This document shows positions 1 through 5,808 of a stretch of DNA of 9,146 nt, piece by piece. Position 1 is the stretch's first letter, and every line of letters starts with the position of its first letter. Both the position numbers and the translations under genes were made by a program. The stretch spans positions 1 through 9,146 of the forward strand of contig DASWKG010000098.1 in NCBI GenBank assembly GCA_036396755.1, read 5' to 3'. The notes under the pieces are model-generated. The model had not been told where the DNA came from and made no database searches. It worked only from the letters and a program-made list of their open reading frames with translations. The DNA is from DASWKG01 sp036396755 (GTDB taxonomy: Bacteria > Actinomycetota > UBA4738 > CALAEC01).

Positions 1-356
1 CGGAACTCGTCCTCGTTCCATCCGGCGCCCACCCCGAGCGTGAACCGCCCGCCGCTCAGCTCGTTCATGGTCGCTGCCATCTTCGCGAGGACCGCGGGCG
101 GGTGGAAGGCGAGGCAGGCCACCAGCGGCCCCAGCCGCACCTGCTCGGTCACCGCAGCCAGCCCCGCCAGCAGCGTCCAGGCTTCCCACGGGCCGCGCTC
201 GGGCCGGCCGTTCGCACGGTAGAGGTGATGGTCGCCGACCCAGATCGAGTCGAACCCCGCCTCTTCCGCCGCGCGGGCCATCGCGACGTACTCGGGCCAG
301 GGCACGTGCCGCTCGACCTCGGGGAGCTGGACACCGACGGCGAGCGGCCGGGTCAT
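1..356 (-). CDS. Luciferase-like (LLM class) F420-dependent oxidoreductase, 3' end cut by window edge
   Basis: Reading leftwards from an ATG at 356, the frame stays open to the window edge and gives about 118 residues. The start reads MTRPLAVGVQLPEVE. It is followed by GFDSIWVGDHHL (about residues 33-44), a conserved LAAVTEQVRLG stretch, a HPPAVLAKMAATMNELSGGR segment and GVGAGWNEDEF at the cut end. This is the standard N-terminal half of a bacterial luciferase-like TIM barrel. The GAGWN..EF motif is typical of the F420-using oxidoreductases common in Actinomycetota and Chloroflexota. FMN use cannot be excluded because the C-terminal half is missing. The substrate is unknown. It is divergent from the amine oxidase, with a short shared upstream region (357-433). 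On its strand, TAGACT (complement of 387-392) could serve as a weak -10 box. Nothing links it to the microcompartment. Confidence 0.85.
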   Translation of the reverse strand, partial: MTRPLAVGVQLPEVERHVPWPEYVAMARAAEEAGFDSIWVGDHHLYRANGRPERGPWEAWTLLAGLAAVTEQVRLGPLVACLAFHPPAVLAKMAATMNELSGGRFTLGVGAGWNEDEF

Positions 357-399
357 GCGCGCGGGTTCCCTGCTCACGATCCCTGGAGTCTACGGCCCA

Positions 400-405
400 T
401 ACAAT
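400..405 (+). promoter_or_regulatory. Putative -10 box for the amine oxidase
   Basis: TACAAT matches the TATAAT consensus at 5 of 6 positions. It overlaps the ATG at 404, so a transcript from it would begin near 412 and exclude that ATG. It would include the GAGGAGG ribosome site at 421-427. No convincing -35 box is seen 16-18 bases upstream. Confidence 0.4.
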
Positions 406-420
406 GGCGCGAGCTGCGAC

Positions 421-427
421 GAGGAGG
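421..427 (+). promoter_or_regulatory. Ribosome binding site that decides the GTG start at 434
   Basis: GAGGAGG lies 6 bases before the in-frame GTG at 434. The in-frame ATG at 404 has no Shine-Dalgarno sequence and overlaps a -10-like box. The GTG is therefore the better start. Confidence 0.6.
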
Positions 428-433
428 ATCCGG

Positions 434-1960
434 GTGGGCGAGGACGACGAGGTGCGAAGGGCCGAGTACGGCATCACCGAGGGATCCGATCAGCCGCCGC
501 CCACCGAGGGCGGGCCGGTCCCCGAGGAGGTCCTGGAGGTTCCGGGGGTGGGCCTCGAGGAGCGCCCCCAGCCCGGGAAGCGCGTGATCGTGGTCGGCGG
601 CGGCATCGCGGGCCTGGTCGCGGCGTTCGAGCTCCAGCGCCGGGGCCACGACCCGATCGTGCTCGAGGCCCAGCACCGGGTCGGCGGCCGGGTCTACACC
701 CTCCGCGACTTCGCCGGCGGCCTCTACGCCGAGGCGGGGGCGATGCGCATCCCGAAGGTCCACGAGCTGACGCTCGAGTACTGCAAGCTCTTCGGCCTCG
801 AGCTGCGTCACTTCGTGATGGGCAACCCGAGGACGCTGATGTACATCGGCGGGCAGCGGATGACCATGCAGGAGGCGAACGACCACCCCGAGCGACTGCC
901 GTTCGAGCTCGCCCCGCACGAGCAGGGCCTCACCTACCAGGAGCTGTGGGACGCGGCCACGCAGGAGGTCCGCGACCTGTACTCGCGGCAGGGGGAGTCG
1001 GCCCTCGAGACCATCATCCACGACTACGACCAGTACTCGATCCGCGAGTTCCTCGAGCATCGCGGATTCTCCGAGGGAGCGATCGAGCTGTACGGCATCA
1101 TGTCGTTCCGCGAGGCGAACATGAACGCCGCGGTGATCGAGCAGCTGCGCGAGATCATCGGGCGCGCGTTCGAGGACATGCAGGAGATCGTGGGCGGCTT
1201 CGACCGCCTTCCGTGGGCCTTCTACGAGCGCCTGAAGCCCCGCGTCCGGTTCGGCGCCGAGGTGCGCGCGATCGAGCAGGACGACCATTCGGTGACCGCG
1301 CACTACACGACGCGGGGCGGGCGGTTCTCGGTCACCGGCGACCATATGGTGTGCACGCTCCCGTTCTCGGTCCTGCGCGACGTCGAGGTGCTGCCCGCGT
1401 TCTCCCGGCCGAAGCAGAAGGCGATCCGCGAGCTGAACTACAACGCGTCGACGAAGATCCTGTTCCAGACGCGGACCCGGTTCTGGGAGCGCACGGATGC
1501 CATCGTCGGCGGCACCACGACCACCGACCTGCCGATCCGCCGCATCTGCTACCCCTCCTTCTCCGACCCCGACGAGCAGCGCGGGACCCTGCTCGCCTCC
1601 TACACCTGGGGCCAGGACGCATCCCGGTGGGCCGCGATGAGCGGGGAGAAGCGGGTCGGGCAGGCGCTCGAGGACGTGGCGAAGATCCACCCCGAGGCCG
1701 TGGAGGAGGTGGAGGTGGGGGCCTCGCACGCGTGGTACAGCGACCCGTACGCCGCGGGCGCGTTCGCCCTCTTCGAGCCCGGGCAGGAGACACGCCTGCA
1801 GGCCGACATCGTCCGCCCGGAGGGGCGCGTCCACTTCGCCGGCGAGCACTGCTCGCTGTGGCACGCATGGATCCAGGGGGCCCTCGAGTCGGGGATCCGG
1901 GCGGCCCGCGAGATCCACGAGGCGCCGGGGGCGGCGGGCGGGTTCGCCCGCCCTCGCTAG
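434..1960 (+). CDS. FAD-dependent amine oxidase, L-amino-acid-oxidase-like
   Basis: The product is 508 residues from GTG 434, or 518 from the less likely ATG 404. Numbering here uses the GTG start. After a roughly 45-residue acidic, Pro-rich leader comes the FAD dinucleotide-binding fold: VIVVGGGIAGL at 51-61, the ribose-binding acidic residue in VLEAQ, then RVGGRVYTL. The segment EAGAMRIP (about 99-106) aligns with the LGPMRLP stretch of L-amino-acid oxidases, whose Arg binds the substrate carboxylate (Arg104 here). The C-terminal end carries the family's second FAD signature, FAGEHCSLW...QGALESG. The family oxidatively deaminates amines or amino acids to imines with H2O2 release. A carboxylated substrate is inferred from Arg104. 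No signal peptide is seen, so it is probably cytoplasmic. It is separated from the BMC operon by a methyltransferase and a promoter region, so a shared pathway is not supported. Confidence 0.85.
   Translation: MGEDDEVRRAEYGITEGSDQPPPTEGGPVPEEVLEVPGVGLEERPQPGKRVIVVGGGIAGLVAAFELQRRGHDPIVLEAQHRVGGRVYTLRDFAGGLYAEAGAMRIPKVHELTLEYCKLFGLELRHFVMGNPRTLMYIGGQRMTMQEANDHPERLPFELAPHEQGLTYQELWDAATQEVRDLYSRQGESALETIIHDYDQYSIREFLEHRGFSEGAIELYGIMSFREANMNAAVIEQLREIIGRAFEDMQEIVGGFDRLPWAFYERLKPRVRFGAEVRAIEQDDHSVTAHYTTRGGRFSVTGDHMVCTLPFSVLRDVEVLPAFSRPKQKAIRELNYNASTKILFQTRTRFWERTDAIVGGTTTTDLPIRRICYPSFSDPDEQRGTLLASYTWGQDASRWAAMSGEKRVGQALEDVAKIHPEAVEEVEVGASHAWYSDPYAAGAFALFEPGQETRLQADIVRPEGRVHFAGEHCSLWHAWIQGALESGIRAAREIHEAPGAAGGFARPR
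1933..1952. terminator. Possible terminator hairpin at the amine oxidase 3' end
   Basis: GGCGGGCG and CGCCCGCC form a perfect 8-bp stem around a GGTT loop within the last codons of the amine oxidase. An imperfect second dyad (CCGCCCTCGC / GCGGAGGCGG, 1949-1972) spans the stop codon. There is no T-tract, so this is at best a GC-rich hairpin terminator or a chance product of high G+C. Confidence 0.25.
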
Positions 1961-1973
1961 CGCGGAGGCGGCC

Positions 1974-2117
1974 TCAGCAGCCGAGGCGCGCCGGCCAGAG
2001 GTTCTCGAACCGGAACACGCAGGGGTCGATCTTCGTCCAGGTGGCGATCGTCAGGTCCTTCGCGCGCGCCGGCTCCCAGGTGCAGTCGCCGCCGACCGGC
2101 TCGAGCGGGCCGCCGGT
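1974..2117 (-). pseudogene. Probable 3' remnant of an unidentified minus-strand gene
   Basis: The minus-strand frame ending at TGA (1976-1974) has G or C in the third position of every one of about 48 consecutive codons, back to roughly 2117-2118. Upstream of that the bias collapses. Such a run is hard to explain by base composition alone and looks like real or formerly real coding sequence. The peptide ends DPCVFRFENLWPARLGC and carries CTWEPARAKDLTIATW earlier, with three cysteines overall. I do not recognise a family. The only in-frame start codon is a TTG at 2165, inside the methyltransferase gene and without a ribosome site. The simplest reading is a C-terminal fragment whose 5' part was lost when the methyltransferase segment arrived. 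A functional small protein of up to 63 residues is the alternative. It is convergent with the amine oxidase, 13 bases from its stop. Confidence 0.35.
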
Positions 2118-2152
2118 CGGACCGGAGCGAGCAGGAGTAGAGTCGTAGCCGG

Positions 2153-2869
2153 ATGGATGAGCCAACCGCCTCCTTCGATTGGACCGGCCCGACCGGGCCG
2201 TTCACCGTGCTGCTCGGCCCGGGGGTGTTCCCGCCGACCCGGACGAGCATCGCGCTTGCCGAGGCGCTGGAGGTGAACCCGGGCGAGGTCGTGATCGACG
2301 TCGGCTGCGGGTCCGGGGTGCTCGGCATCGTCGCGGCGCGACTGGGCGCCGCTCGGGTCTACGGCACCGATGTCGTGCCCGGCGCGGCCGAGATCGCCTC
2401 GCGCAACGCCGAGCGGCTGGGCGTCGGCGATCGCACCGACTTCCGGACGGGAAGCCTCCTCGAGCCGCTCGAGGGGGTGATGGCCGACGTCGTGATCGGC
2501 GACGTCTCCGGGATCCCCGACTCGATCGCCGAGCTCACCGGCTGGTTCCCGGGCGGTCACGCGGGCGGCCCGACCGGCGCCGAGGTCCCGGTTGCCATGA
2601 TCGAGGCGGTGGCCGACTACCTGAAGCCCGGCGGCCGCATGTATCTGCCGACCGGCACCATCCAGGACGAGCGCCGCGTGCTCGAGGCCGCCCGCCGCAC
2701 CTTCGGGGACGCGATGGAGCGTCTCTCCGAGGTGGAGTTCCCCCTCCCCGCGATCGTCGCCCGGTCGAAGGCGGTCGCGAAGATGATGTCCGAGGGCCTC
2801 CTCGCCCTTCGCCGGCGGGGGAGTCGCGTGCTGTGGCGCCTCGCGATCTGGCGCTGCGTCCGCGTCTGA
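2153..2869 (+). CDS. Class I SAM-dependent methyltransferase
   Basis: The product is 238 residues. VVIDVGCGSGVLGIVAARLGA (about 46-66) is the glycine-rich SAM-binding motif I. VYGTDVVPGAAEIASRNAERLG gives the acidic motif II residue that binds the ribose hydroxyls, and ADYLKPGGRMYLPTG is the post-II/III region. The fold is closest in look to PrmA and PrmC/HemK-type enzymes. The NPPY catalytic tetrapeptide expected after strand 4 is replaced by GDVSG (VVIGDVSGIPD), so glutamine N5-methylation is unlikely. The substrate is unknown. The C-terminus is basic (RRRGSRVLWRLAIWRCVRV). There is no Shine-Dalgarno sequence at proper distance (AGGAG lies 15 bases away). TAGAGT at 2138-2143 could be a -10 box giving a near-leaderless message. 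It runs in the same direction as the BMC operon but is separated from it by a promoter. Confidence 0.8.
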   Translation: MDEPTASFDWTGPTGPFTVLLGPGVFPPTRTSIALAEALEVNPGEVVIDVGCGSGVLGIVAARLGAARVYGTDVVPGAAEIASRNAERLGVGDRTDFRTGSLLEPLEGVMADVVIGDVSGIPDSIAELTGWFPGGHAGGPTGAEVPVAMIEAVADYLKPGGRMYLPTGTIQDERRVLEAARRTFGDAMERLSEVEFPLPAIVARSKAVAKMMSEGLLALRRRGSRVLWRLAIWRCVRV

Positions 2870-2902
2870 CGGCCGGCCCCGCCCCGAGCGATCCCTGACC
2901 TC

Positions 2903-2931
2903 TTGACATCTCCGTCCATGTCGGGCATGCT
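2903..2931 (+). promoter_or_regulatory. Putative promoter of the regulator and BMC operon
   Basis: TTGACA at 2903-2908 is a perfect -35 box. CATGCT at 2926-2931 lies 17 bases further and matches the -10 consensus at 3 of 6 positions. The predicted start of transcription near 2938 gives a leader of about 8 bases before ATG 2946. That agrees with the absence of a Shine-Dalgarno sequence at this gene. It is the only evident promoter for the operon in the window. Confidence 0.5.
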
Positions 2932-2952
2932 GATGTTCGGTCATCATGATGA
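2905..2952. promoter_or_regulatory. Cluster of dyad symmetries, candidate GntR operator
   Basis: Three dyads overlap the promoter and start codon. GACAT-N8-ATGTC spans 2905-2922 on the -35 box. TGATG-N6-CATCA spans 2931-2946 at the predicted transcription start. TCATCATGATGA at 2941-2952 is a perfect 12-bp palindrome containing the ATG at 2946. CATG-N5-CATG at 2917-2929 is a further short symmetric repeat. Binding here by the adjacent GntR/HutC regulator would block transcription of its own gene and the operon. Which dyad is the real operator is not decided by sequence alone. Confidence 0.45.
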
Positions 2953-3728
2953 ATATGCGCAGCGCCGGGCCTCGAGCCCTCGACCGGGAGGCGCCGCTTC
3001 CCCTCTACTTCCAGCTCCGGGAGTCGTTCCTCCGCGACATCCACGAGCGCGGCCTCCAGCCGGGGGATCGCCTCCCCACCGAGACCGAGCTGGAGCGCCG
3101 CTACGGCGTGTCGCGGTCGACGATCCGGCAGGCGATGAACGAGCTGGCCTCCGAGGGCCTCATCCGGCGCATCCAGGGCAAGGGCACCTTCGTCGGCACC
3201 CCGCGCATCCAGCACGTCCCCGTCCTCACGTCGTTCTCCGACCTGCTGCGGAGCCAGGGCTACGAGCCTTCGCATCGGCTGCTCGGCTCGACCGTGCGGC
3301 CCGCCCCCGCCGACGTGGCCGAGGGCCTGCTGCTCGAGGAGGGCACGGCGTGCCGGTACCTGCATCGCCTGTTCCTCGCCGACGAGGATCCGGTCGGCGT
3401 CGCCGAGACGTGGCTCCCGCAGTCGGCCGTCGAGGGCCACGACGACCTCTTCTCGGAGATCCGCGACGGCTCCCTGTACGAGCTGCTGCAGAGCGAGGAG
3501 GTCGGCATCGACCTGCACCGGGCCCTCGAGACCATCAACCCGGGGCTCGCCGAGGAGACCGACGCCCGGCTCCTCCGGCTCGAGCCGGGGAGCCCGCTCC
3601 TCGTCATCAAGCGCGTCACGTTCACCCCCGAGGACCGGCCCGTCGAGTGGACGCGGCTCCTGTTCGCCGGCGGCCGCTACGAGTACCGCGTCGAGATGCA
3701 CCGGCCGGCCGAGATCCGGAGGAAGTAG
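2946..3728 (+). CDS. GntR-family (HutC subfamily, UTRA) transcriptional regulator
   Basis: The product is 260 residues. The N-terminal winged helix-turn-helix (about 17-84) shows PLYFQLRESF, the GDRLPTETELERRYGVSRST recognition region and the wing GLIRRIQGKGTFV. A UTRA effector-binding domain follows (about 94-250), with LTSFSDLLRSQGYEP, LPQSAVEG, SLYELL, LEPGSPLLVIKR and RYEYRVEM. UTRA domains commonly bind sugars, sugar phosphates or amino-acid-related ligands, so a pentose phosphate or deoxyribose phosphate inducer is plausible here (inference). It is the first gene of the BMC operon and its stop codon directly abuts the isomerase ATG (TAG|ATG). This supports a role as local, autoregulated control of the microcompartment. 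The start could also be ATG 2949 or 2955. None has a Shine-Dalgarno sequence, which fits a near-leaderless transcript. Confidence 0.92.
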   Translation: MMNMRSAGPRALDREAPLPLYFQLRESFLRDIHERGLQPGDRLPTETELERRYGVSRSTIRQAMNELASEGLIRRIQGKGTFVGTPRIQHVPVLTSFSDLLRSQGYEPSHRLLGSTVRPAPADVAEGLLLEEGTACRYLHRLFLADEDPVGVAETWLPQSAVEGHDDLFSEIRDGSLYELLQSEEVGIDLHRALETINPGLAEETDARLLRLEPGSPLLVIKRVTFTPEDRPVEWTRLLFAGGRYEYRVEMHRPAEIRRK

Positions 3729-4286
3729 ATGGCCGCGCCGACGTCCCAGGAGGTCCGGGCCGTCGTCGAGGCGGTCGTGCGCGCCGTGGCCCCGGACGAC
3801 GCGGCACGATCGGGCACGCCGCTGGCCGACGTGGCGATCGGCGCCGACCACGGCGGGTTCCGCCTCAAGGGGGAGATCGCGACCGAGCTGATCGAGCACG
3901 GCTGGACGGTCCACGACTGCGGCACCGAGGGCCCCGACTCCGTCGACTACCCCGACTTCGCGCACGCGGTCGCGCGGCTCGTCGCCAGGGGAGAGGCTCG
4001 GTGGGGGATCGTGATCGACGGGGCGGGGATCGGCTCCGCCATCGCGGCGAACAAGGTGCCGGGCGTCCGCGCGGCGACGTGCTGGGACGTCTCGTCGGCG
4101 CGGAACAGCCGCGAGCACAACCACGCGAACGTGCTCTCGCTCGGCGCCGGCTTCATCGGCGACGCCCTCGCGCTGCAGATCGTGCAGGCGTGGCTCTCGA
4201 CCGGCTGGGGCGGCGACCGCCACGCGCGGCGCGTCGCCAAGATCTCCGAGATCGAGCGCGGCTACCTGCGGGGCAAGACGGCATGA
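3729..4286 (+). CDS. rpiB: RpiB/LacAB-family sugar-phosphate isomerase with BMC-targeting N-terminus
   Basis: The product is 185 residues, about 35 longer at the N-terminus than typical RpiB, which normally begins at the VAIGADHGGF strand (here 35-44). The extension (1-25) predicts an amphipathic helix (SQEVRAVVEAVVRAVA) followed by a flexible linker, as in BMC encapsulation peptides. The family core is intact: GADHGGFRLK, DCGTEGPDSVDYPDFA, GIVIDGAGIGSAIAANKVPGVRAA, and SREHNHANVLSLGAG with His130 matching E. coli His99. The catalytic Cys66 of E. coli RpiB corresponds to Asp97. In the mycobacterial type, Glu75 provides the base, and the matching position is Ser103. The base is therefore non-standard. 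RpiB normally interconverts ribose 5-phosphate and ribulose 5-phosphate. The true substrate here is uncertain. GGAGGA (3718-3723) is a good ribosome site. The gene overlaps deoC by ATGA. Confidence 0.88.
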   Translation: MAAPTSQEVRAVVEAVVRAVAPDDAARSGTPLADVAIGADHGGFRLKGEIATELIEHGWTVHDCGTEGPDSVDYPDFAHAVARLVARGEARWGIVIDGAGIGSAIAANKVPGVRAATCWDVSSARNSREHNHANVLSLGAGFIGDALALQIVQAWLSTGWGGDRHARRVAKISEIERGYLRGKTA

Positions 4287-5146
4287 GCGCGCGCGAGGAG
4301 ATCATCGAGACCGTCACCCGCGAGGTGCTCGCCGCGCTCGCCGGCGGGAAAGACGGCGACGCGCACTGCGACGATTGCCACGGCTCCTGCGCGGCGCACT
4401 GCTCCGACAAGGTCCGGCACATCGTCGGGACCGGTGCGGGCCGGATCAGCTACACCGGCAACGGCGCCGACGTGCCGCGCGACCTCGCCCGCTTCATCGA
4501 CCACACCCTGCTGCGCCCCGATGCCACGGCGGAGGAGATCGACCGCCTGTGCGAGGAGGCCCGCGAGCACGGGTTCGCCGCCGTCTGCGTGAACCCCTAC
4601 TGGGCCCGGCGCGCGGCGAGCAACCTGCGCGGCAGCGACGTGCGGGTCGCCTCGGTGATCGGGTTCCCGCTCGGGGCGAGCGCGCCCGAGATCAAGGCGC
4701 TGGAGGCGCGCCGGGCGATCCGCGACGGCGCGCGCGAGATCGACATGGTCATCAACGTCGGAGCGCTCAAGAGCGGGCTCCGCGATGTGGTGCTGGCCGA
4801 CATCCAGAAGGTGGCCGACGCCTGTCACGAGGCCGGCGCGATCCTCAAGGTCATCATCGAGGCGGCGCTCCTCACCGACGAGGAGAAGGTCGTGGCCTCC
4901 CACCTGGCGCAAGAGGCGAAGGCCGACTTCGTGAAGACCTCGACCGGGTTCGGCCCGGGTGGGGCCACGGTGTCCGACGTGCTGCTGATGCGCGAGACGG
5001 TGGGTCCCGACATGGGCATCAAGGCCGCCGGCGGCATCCGGACGGCGGAGGACGTCGAGGACATGATCGCCGCGGGGGCCACGCGCATCGGCGCCTCGGC
5101 CGGCGTCGCGATCGTCTCGGGTGGAACCGGTGGCGAGCGGTACTGA
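4283..5146 (+). CDS. deoC: Deoxyribose-phosphate aldolase (DERA), BMC-associated, with Cys-rich linker
   Basis: The product is 287 residues, longer than the usual 220-260. Residues 1-22 form an amphipathic helix (SAREEIIETVTREVLAALAG), a probable encapsulation peptide. Residues 29-40 (CDDCHGSCAAHC) hold four cysteines and two histidines before the barrel. The DeoC TIM barrel begins at FIDHTLLRPDAT (71-82) and includes VCVNPYW, VIGFPLGA and EIDMVINVGAL with Asp154. The Schiff-base lysine is Lys218 in KTSTGFGPGGAT, and the second lysine is Lys247 in IKAAGGIRT. All catalytic residues known from E. coli DeoC appear present. The reaction is 2-deoxyribose 5-phosphate to glyceraldehyde 3-phosphate plus acetaldehyde. 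With the downstream aldehyde dehydrogenase, this makes it the probable signature enzyme of the metabolosome. The start ATG overlaps the rpiB stop (ATGA, 4283-4286), so translation is probably coupled. There is no strong ribosome site of its own. Confidence 0.93.
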   Translation: MSAREEIIETVTREVLAALAGGKDGDAHCDDCHGSCAAHCSDKVRHIVGTGAGRISYTGNGADVPRDLARFIDHTLLRPDATAEEIDRLCEEAREHGFAAVCVNPYWARRAASNLRGSDVRVASVIGFPLGASAPEIKALEARRAIRDGAREIDMVINVGALKSGLRDVVLADIQKVADACHEAGAILKVIIEAALLTDEEKVVASHLAQEAKADFVKTSTGFGPGGATVSDVLLMRETVGPDMGIKAAGGIRTAEDVEDMIAAGATRIGASAGVAIVSGGTGGERY

Positions 5147-5161
5147 GAGAGGAGAGGACCG

Positions 5162-5794
5162 ATGACCGACGGCGGGATCGAGCTGCGGGCCTACTGCTTC
5201 CTCGACAGCCTGCAGCCGCAGTACGCGGCGTTCCTGGGCACGGTAGCGCAGGGATTCCTGCCGCTCGCCGGCGACGCCTCGCTGTACGTCGAGGTGGCGC
5301 CGGGCATCGAGATCAACCGGCTCACCGACGTGGCGCTGAAGTCCACCGCGGTGAAGCCGGGGATGCAGATCGTCGAGCGGTACTTCGGCCTGCTGGAGGT
5401 CCACGCGCCGGAGCAGGCCGAGACCAGGTCGGCGGGCGAGGCGATCCTCGACGCGATCGGGCACAAGGAGGGCGACCGCATCAAGCCGCGGATCCTCTCG
5501 AGCCAGATCATCCGGCGCGTCGACGACCACCACGCCCAGATGATCAACCGCACGCGGCACGGCCAGATGCTGATCCGCGGCCAGACGCTGTACGTGCTCG
5601 AGTGCGAGCCGGCGGCCTACGCGGCGCTGGCGGCGAACGAGGCGGAGAAGGCCGCGGAGATCAACGTCCTGGAGGTGCGCTCGTTCGGCTCGATGGGACG
5701 CGTGTACCTCGGCGGCGAGGAGCGGGACATCGACGTGGGATGGCAGGCGGCGGTCGCGGCCCTCGAGGGCCTCGACGGACGCGAGTCCAAGTAA
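5162..5794 (+). CDS. BMC-T shell protein (tandem BMC domain, stacked-trimer type)
   Basis: The product is 210 residues with two BMC folds. It opens with ELRAYCFLDSLQPQYAAFLG, followed by GFLPLAGDASLYVEVAPGIEIN, LTDVALKSTAVKPGMQIVERYFGLLEVH (about 55-81), then a second half with LSSQIIRRVDDHHAQMINRTR, LYVLECEPAAYAALAANEAEKAA and FGSMGRVYLGG. From memory this is very like the Haliangium ochraceum BMC-T proteins that form double-stacked trimers with gated pores. It would form pseudohexameric tiles in the shell and may pass larger metabolites such as sugar phosphates or cofactors (inference). GGAGAGG at 5151-5157 is a good ribosome site, and the 15-base gap after deoC suggests independent initiation. 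Confidence 0.92.
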   Translation: MTDGGIELRAYCFLDSLQPQYAAFLGTVAQGFLPLAGDASLYVEVAPGIEINRLTDVALKSTAVKPGMQIVERYFGLLEVHAPEQAETRSAGEAILDAIGHKEGDRIKPRILSSQIIRRVDDHHAQMINRTRHGQMLIRGQTLYVLECEPAAYAALAANEAEKAAEINVLEVRSFGSMGRVYLGGEERDIDVGWQAAVAALEGLDGRESK

Positions 5795-5802
5795 GGAGGA
5801 GG
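5792..5802 (+). promoter_or_regulatory. Very strong ribosome binding site of BMC-H
   Basis: TAAGGAGGAGG is almost the full anti-Shine-Dalgarno complement. It starts within the stop codon of the preceding BMC-T gene and ends 6 bases before the BMC-H ATG. It is the strongest such site in the operon, as expected for the most abundant shell subunit. Confidence 0.7.
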
Positions 5803-5808
5803 AGAGAC

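Noticed and set aside
374..1918. Long minus-strand open frame opposite the amine oxidase
   Set aside because: It is an artefact of high G+C. Its product is rich in Arg, Asp, Leu and Val with no family motifs, and the plus-strand frame encodes a clear flavoprotein.
434..1960. Amine oxidase as part of the BMC pathway, producing an aldehyde for the dehydrogenase
   Set aside because: It is outside the operon, has no targeting extension clearly resembling the three enzyme peptides, and aligns with amino-acid rather than simple amine oxidases.
355..2148. 597-residue plus-strand open frame overlapping the amine oxidase
   Set aside because: It is Arg/Ala/Gly/Pro-rich low-complexity translation. The overlapping frame contains both FAD motifs.
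2153..2869. Assignment of the methyltransferase as PrmC/HemK or PrmA
   Set aside because: The NPPY motif is absent, and there is no PrmA N-terminal domain. Only the general fold can be supported.
2535..4223. Long minus-strand open frame opposite the methyltransferase, regulator and rpiB
   Set aside because: It spans several real plus-strand genes and an obvious promoter, has low-complexity composition and no recognisable domain.
2903..4282. Upstream extension of the deoC frame to an ATG at 2903 or later
   Set aside because: The extension is low-complexity and runs through the promoter, regulator and rpiB. The ATG at 4283 begins a sensible targeting helix and overlaps the rpiB stop.
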